Shown here: piece after piece, positions 19,301 through 21,706 of the stretch
Position numbering within the stretch: position 1 is the first letter of the stretch
How the letters are laid out: the number at the start of each line of letters is the position of its first letter
Virus record (IMG/VR): IMGVR_UViG_3300001460_000040
Coordinates: 9,427 to 31,132 of that record
From: a virus
Reading direction: 5' to 3' (one strand)
DNA length: 21,706 nucleotides
Translations under genes and position numbers: made by a program
The notes under the pieces: model-generated
Told to the model about the DNA's origin: nothing
Seen by the model: the letters and a program-made list of their open reading frames with translations, nothing else
Database searches by the model: none

Positions 19301-21654
19301 ACTGAATCTCTAGCAGCATTCTCTTGATCAAAAATTTCAATGTTACCATTAGGCTTTCGGTGTATATAAAGCATTCCGCTCCAAGCACCTGATTCATCTT
19401 TCAAATATTGCCAAAGTGGATTGTCATACTCGGTATCTCCTGTACTATTATTAAAAACAAAATAGGTGTCTCTGAGCATACTCTCGTATTCTTGCCAAGC
19501 TTCGTTAAATTCACTTAGTTGTTCTTGGGTGACGTCAATAGGATCTCGATTATTGCGAAGAAAACCAGCACCAGAAACATTACTTTCATCTATAGCCATC
19601 ATCCAAGGCAAAAATCCATTAGCTGTTGCATTTAAAAATCTACTTGTAATTCTCTCTACATCTTTCTCTAAGTAACCTGAAAGTGCAAACCTGTAAGCAG
19701 CGCTATAGTCTGATGGATCGCCACCTTGATCTTCAAAATTTATATCTCTTTCAGTTAGCATAAAATCCATAAAATTATCTGTAAGTCTTTGTTCTAACAG
19801 AGCTCTGTCTTGAAAGATTGCGCTGTAGTTAGGTATTTCGATGACATCTCTAGTTTCTTCTACATAATCATATTCTGTATCTACAACAGCTAAACTACCG
19901 ACCCTGTTAATAGCAGCTTTTGGCAAAGTATCCATTGTCTCTATACGACTCTGGATGCCATCACTGTCTATAGGACGACCCACAAGTGCGTTGATTGCTA
20001 CATCGTGATCCGTAGTAAAATTTTCAGGATTGTCGCCATAGCCCTCTGTGTAACCAGCATCAGCTTGCTCATCAAACGTTATCTCGTCATCAAAAGAATA
20101 ATTACCACCGGATCCTCTTCTTTCATCAGTGGTCATTAATTTAATGATGTCGTGCTCTTGCATTAAATTTGCTATGCCTTGTAAGGTGACTGTTTCTTTC
20201 TCTCCGGTTTCGTCTATTTCAGCAAACTCTAATGCGTCTAAACCAGACCAAGCCATTTCTGATTTCTTAACCAGACCTTTCTTTTCAATGAGACGTAATG
20301 CATCTTGAAATTGTTCTTCAGTAACTTCTACGTTTACAAATCCTGCACTACGTTTTTCATTAGGGTCTACAAGATTGAATAATTCTGATCTGGCTTTGGA
20401 TGTAAATGTTTCATCAGGAAATGGAAATTGATTTGCTTGTGCGCCTTCTGGATTGGCTGCGTATAAAGGCAATGCGTTATCAGGATCTGCTTCTAACTCA
20501 ACATTGGGTTGTGTGCCGTAATAACTTATAGCCTCTGCAACACTAGGAACACCTGAAGCTAATCCTTCAGCTGCTACATCTATGGGACTGTAGACCTCAC
20601 CTTCTGATGCCAACTGTGCACCTGCCTCACCGGCAGATTCAACAAATGGAGCTGCTGCTGTTCCTGCAACTTTTTGTCCTATAGTCTTAGCAAAAGGTAG
20701 ATAAGCACCTCCAACAGCATTTGTTAAACCTACAACTGACGATCCTCTGGCTGCGTCTGTCTTAGCCTCTTCAAAAAACTCTGGATCTTCTAGCGCCATT
20801 CTTATGGCATTAGGATCATTAACATTAACTCCACGTCTTTGCAGCACCTCTTGTAATCTGCCTATATAGTCCAGTCTAGCGGCCATTACAGATCCACCAG
20901 CAATAAAACCAGCCGGACCAGCAGCCATTCCACCTGCTACAGATGCGCCTATTGTCATGACCATATTAGGGGCTTGAGTCAAAGTTAACTCTGTCAATAT
21001 AGTTACAGGTGCACTTATAAAGTCCTCCCACATCGATCCTTTGTTTTCTAAAAACTTTTGCGTTTCTGGACTAAAACTTATACCAGCCTCTTCGGCAGAA
21101 ATATCTACTGCCTTTTGTAATAATATTTCTACAGAATTAGGATTTAATACAGCCTCTGCATCGGCTAACCCTTGTTGTTTGATGTTTTGTAGATTTAAAT
21201 TTAAGTATGGATTACTAGCTGCATAACGACTAACAAAGGTTTCTTTGTTACTGTTTTTTATTATTTTTTCGTATCTAGTCTTTTCTGCTTCTGTAAGATT
21301 TTTCTGGCGCTCTGCCATTTCAATCGCTTTATAGATGTATGTTCTAGAAGCAACGTCTCTTGCGCCTTTTTCCAAAAGCTCGCCAGATCTTGAAATAGAT
21401 CTATAAGACACAGGATCTTTAAATTGAACTGTTTTGGATGAAGGTAATTTTATATTTTGATGTGTTATTAGATTAGGATCTAAAGATTGTTTAAAATCTA
21501 GATCTATTTTTTGATGCTCTTCTCTTGCTCTGATATTAGCCGGATGGTGTTGTAAAGTATCTTCACCTTGCTCAAACTTTCCTTTTAATAACGCAAAAGA
21601 CTCAATTTCGCCTGCTTCAATTTGTGGTTTGAATTTAATTAAGAGCTTGCTCAT
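16318..21654 (-). CDS. Giant multidomain virion protein (1778 codons) with HELGH zincin motif
   Basis: A single open frame of 1778 codons, the last large gene of the late operon. Visible parts: charged helical N-terminus (~1-205); membrane-active-looking Gly/Ala-rich segment (~212-260, APNMVMTIGASVAGGMAAG); mid region with the EIQSDW motif (876-881) and following helix-loop GVDVLEIPWG, seen in many large phage polyvalent proteins; a zinc protease-like HELGH (1240-1244) with a candidate third ligand in YAEF (~E1315); an Arg/Ser/Gly-rich linker (~1377-1454); and a C-terminal phage domain (~1455-1778) with FGPKVGAFIANL and TIDLWMTKA. A likely role is an internal virion or DNA-ejection protein carrying enzymes into the cell. 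The linker is coded in a different frame from a convincing small gene, so the frame may be two genes or a recent fusion. Confidence 0.82.
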   Translation of the reverse strand: MSKLLIKFKPQIEAGEIESFALLKGKFEQGEDTLQHHPANIRAREEHQKIDLDFKQSLDPNLITHQNIKLPSSKTVQFKDPVSYRSISRSGELLEKGARDVASRTYIYKAIEMAERQKNLTEAEKTRYEKIIKNSNKETFVSRYAASNPYLNLNLQNIKQQGLADAEAVLNPNSVEILLQKAVDISAEEAGISFSPETQKFLENKGSMWEDFISAPVTILTELTLTQAPNMVMTIGASVAGGMAAGPAGFIAGGSVMAARLDYIGRLQEVLQRRGVNVNDPNAIRMALEDPEFFEEAKTDAARGSSVVGLTNAVGGAYLPFAKTIGQKVAGTAAAPFVESAGEAGAQLASEGEVYSPIDVAAEGLASGVPSVAEAISYYGTQPNVELEADPDNALPLYAANPEGAQANQFPFPDETFTSKARSELFNLVDPNEKRSAGFVNVEVTEEQFQDALRLIEKKGLVKKSEMAWSGLDALEFAEIDETGEKETVTLQGIANLMQEHDIIKLMTTDERRGSGGNYSFDDEITFDEQADAGYTEGYGDNPENFTTDHDVAINALVGRPIDSDGIQSRIETMDTLPKAAINRVGSLAVVDTEYDYVEETRDVIEIPNYSAIFQDRALLEQRLTDNFMDFMLTERDINFEDQGGDPSDYSAAYRFALSGYLEKDVERITSRFLNATANGFLPWMMAIDESNVSGAGFLRNNRDPIDVTQEQLSEFNEAWQEYESMLRDTYFVFNNSTGDTEYDNPLWQYLKDESGAWSGMLYIHRKPNGNIEIFDQENAARDSVFNHLSGEYSTTSSGDFDSTSWSSYVPDSYEIAYEYDPIGYVELSMQIKPRDEEGMKVIGTGTGHGFPEGTYAHVRGGYLTENNERKFRLVEIQSDWAQNASNDQSMPFMEQDSWATMGIKNLLVHMVDHGVDVLEIPWGSIQTDLYGTGDETKGVAYFYNRILMNRLKFLKSYGIQPETVAEGQDTFNQSRYVPDVLMAENYVRNVKVVEAPKDTNSIEQSKTLDGKEIDPNEDYYLIEVPPNDRAGEYVDISATVFDPIDGTLDTAPTYYSVGAGEKAKIVFFKTEKQARKFVEPLKEELIGTLVGGYRRIKLTEELKDAIREGNLPLFSESWRTKLSTAKKPEITIKTKAKKQTLLDIDKKPLTDIPDSIKDVLPFTGENKNSFAAGLDSLIDAGMPKILINSVKQFGQMPSKNRSGVTYPDQGIIAINQKELADANKGEANARWSVTSLLAHELGHIPDAINRMPEFNDQDLSNELLSWSSEYFWNQDLGLNGLENIKLNAEFIENFGPITQEAYNIYRNDIEGYAEFLGYPFDSLMTSINVASTGVTGPIKTLVGEVQAQMSALYRINPELLAKHAPEAYKFYKGLDNELNTEKTASLRSAKKIRRHFRSSSPTRGTQSLQLGETSRDGRGGPDEGGALYGMGAKDQNQNRLDNGRLVRYDATKVKPSGGSAGTVVTVKDLAEYFTKDHNQRHKKRKLDVSKTRDKNIVIDKGVADLEFQMTQDITGKGWYDQDIADAIEITSEIIPELKTVKHMPSLLLVVAGVTSPASEVPMNWQVATEVMMNYVKDGVFPRVKTVDSFSGNPNTAWDPRGSSKKALDFMNWLVGQYGETGAAEYLLTEHKIKDLRKIKIDSGVYTSHGIAGNQDTETLGTLIFGPKVGAFIANLHGVEDVTIDLWMTKAHNRHTGKLLEGNLGSDGTVSTPRNDTERKLMQEWVYNVADRTGNTARDAQAILWFYEQYLYRSLGIKAEPKGFSDGAKQIVNKIVSR
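17292..17525 (-). CDS. 77-aa gene overprinted inside the giant gene
   Basis: In another minus-strand frame lies a 77-codon gene starting MSSILKRQPLLDRLKKYEDTF and ending WYDTTQQK. Its composition is that of a natural helical protein (RLKKYEDTFGHPVPPEV, then EMVEEALTKGEPYMEW), while the giant frame over the same bases is Arg/Ser/Gly-rich and low-complexity. The ATG has an AAAGGA ribosome site 7 bases upstream. It sits between the zincin and the C-terminal domain of the giant frame. I think this is a real gene, and that the giant frame reads through its DNA as a linker. Function unknown. Confidence 0.65.
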   Translation of the reverse strand: MSSILKRQPLLDRLKKYEDTFGHPVPPEVRKAYSLEKQVEMVEEALTKGEPYMEWEQRTKTKTGSIMDGWYDTTQQK

Positions 21655-21706
21655 GACTTAATATCTTTCCTGTGTCTCTGTCATACAGAGGCAGGTTATA
21701 GACCTT
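21635..21706 (-). CDS. C-terminal end of an upstream late gene (partial)
   Basis: Only 23 residues and the stop are present, beginning KVYNLPLYDRDTGKILS. The end NLPLYDRDTGKILSHEQALN resembles the C-terminal closing of phage structural proteins (YDp.TG..ls..eAl.). The stop lies 20 bases inside the giant gene, so the two overlap in the late operon. Nothing more can be said without the rest. Confidence 0.7.
   Translation of the reverse strand, partial: KVYNLPLYDRDTGKILSHEQALN

Noticed and set aside
1-21706. CRISPR array, insertion sequence or complete tRNA gene
   Set aside because: No regularly spaced repeat-spacer pattern, no transposase with terminal repeats, and only the partial tRNA-Ser in attP were found on reading through the window.

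Overview
The window is part of a temperate double-stranded DNA phage genome, low in GC (roughly one third by eye) and tightly packed, with many genes sharing stop and start bases. It carries small and large terminase subunits, a lysis-type cassette, a lambda O-like replication gene with an internal origin, a recombination operon, excisionase and integrase. A partial proteobacterial-type tRNA-Ser(GCU) lies beside the integrase. The small basic proteins next to the terminase and the very large late protein resemble those of uncultured aquatic tailed phages. A proteobacterial host is inferred from the tRNA fragment and from a DUF1289 gene; the exact host cannot be read from the sequence.

Layout. 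Positions 1-3786 (minus) hold a late block: a holin-like membrane protein, a 33-aa membrane peptide, a DUF5675 protein, an HNH endonuclease, TerS, TerL and three small basic proteins running off the left edge. A strong hairpin terminator sits directly in front of this block. Positions 3943-9529 (minus) are the early block: an O-like initiator with three 17-bp iterons inside its gene, a DUF3310 protein, a PD-(D/E)XK-like nuclease, a DUF1289 protein, a small HTH protein and many unassigned small genes. Within it, about 5588-5743 holds nested palindromic operators and two tandem potential RNA pseudoknots. Positions 9530-9703 are a divergent control region. Positions 9704-10702 (plus) carry an HTH repressor and a winged-helix partner, followed by an array of palindromic repeats.

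Positions 11000-15537 (plus) are a recombination and lysogeny operon: ERF-type annealase, YqaJ/lambda-type exonuclease, a protein with an SSB-like tail, a CsrA-like protein that looks like two CsrA units fused in one chain, three or more small genes, excisionase and integrase. The attP lies at 15481-15740: a tRNA-Ser 3' half bracketed by two identical 20-bp repeats exactly 240 bp apart. A Ref-like HNH gene follows. On the minus strand from 21706 to 16224 are the end of one late gene, a 1778-codon multidomain gene (membrane-like segment, EIQSDW domain, HELGH zincin, C-terminal phage domain), a convincing small gene overprinted in another frame inside it, and a 44-aa gene.

Because attP is uninterrupted and flanked by phage genes on both sides, this is the free or circular form of the genome, not an integrated prophage. 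The inferred logic is that the HTH/winged-helix pair controls divergent early promoters through palindromic operators. O and its iterons recruit host replication proteins, as no polymerase or helicase gene is seen here. ERF, exonuclease and SSB-like proteins handle recombination, Int and Xis handle integration, and late genes are reached through a terminator or attenuator. The best candidates for something undescribed are the single-chain CsrA pseudo-dimer (13451-13813), the tandem pseudoknot RNA (5643-5743) and the overprinted gene within the giant protein gene (17292-17525).
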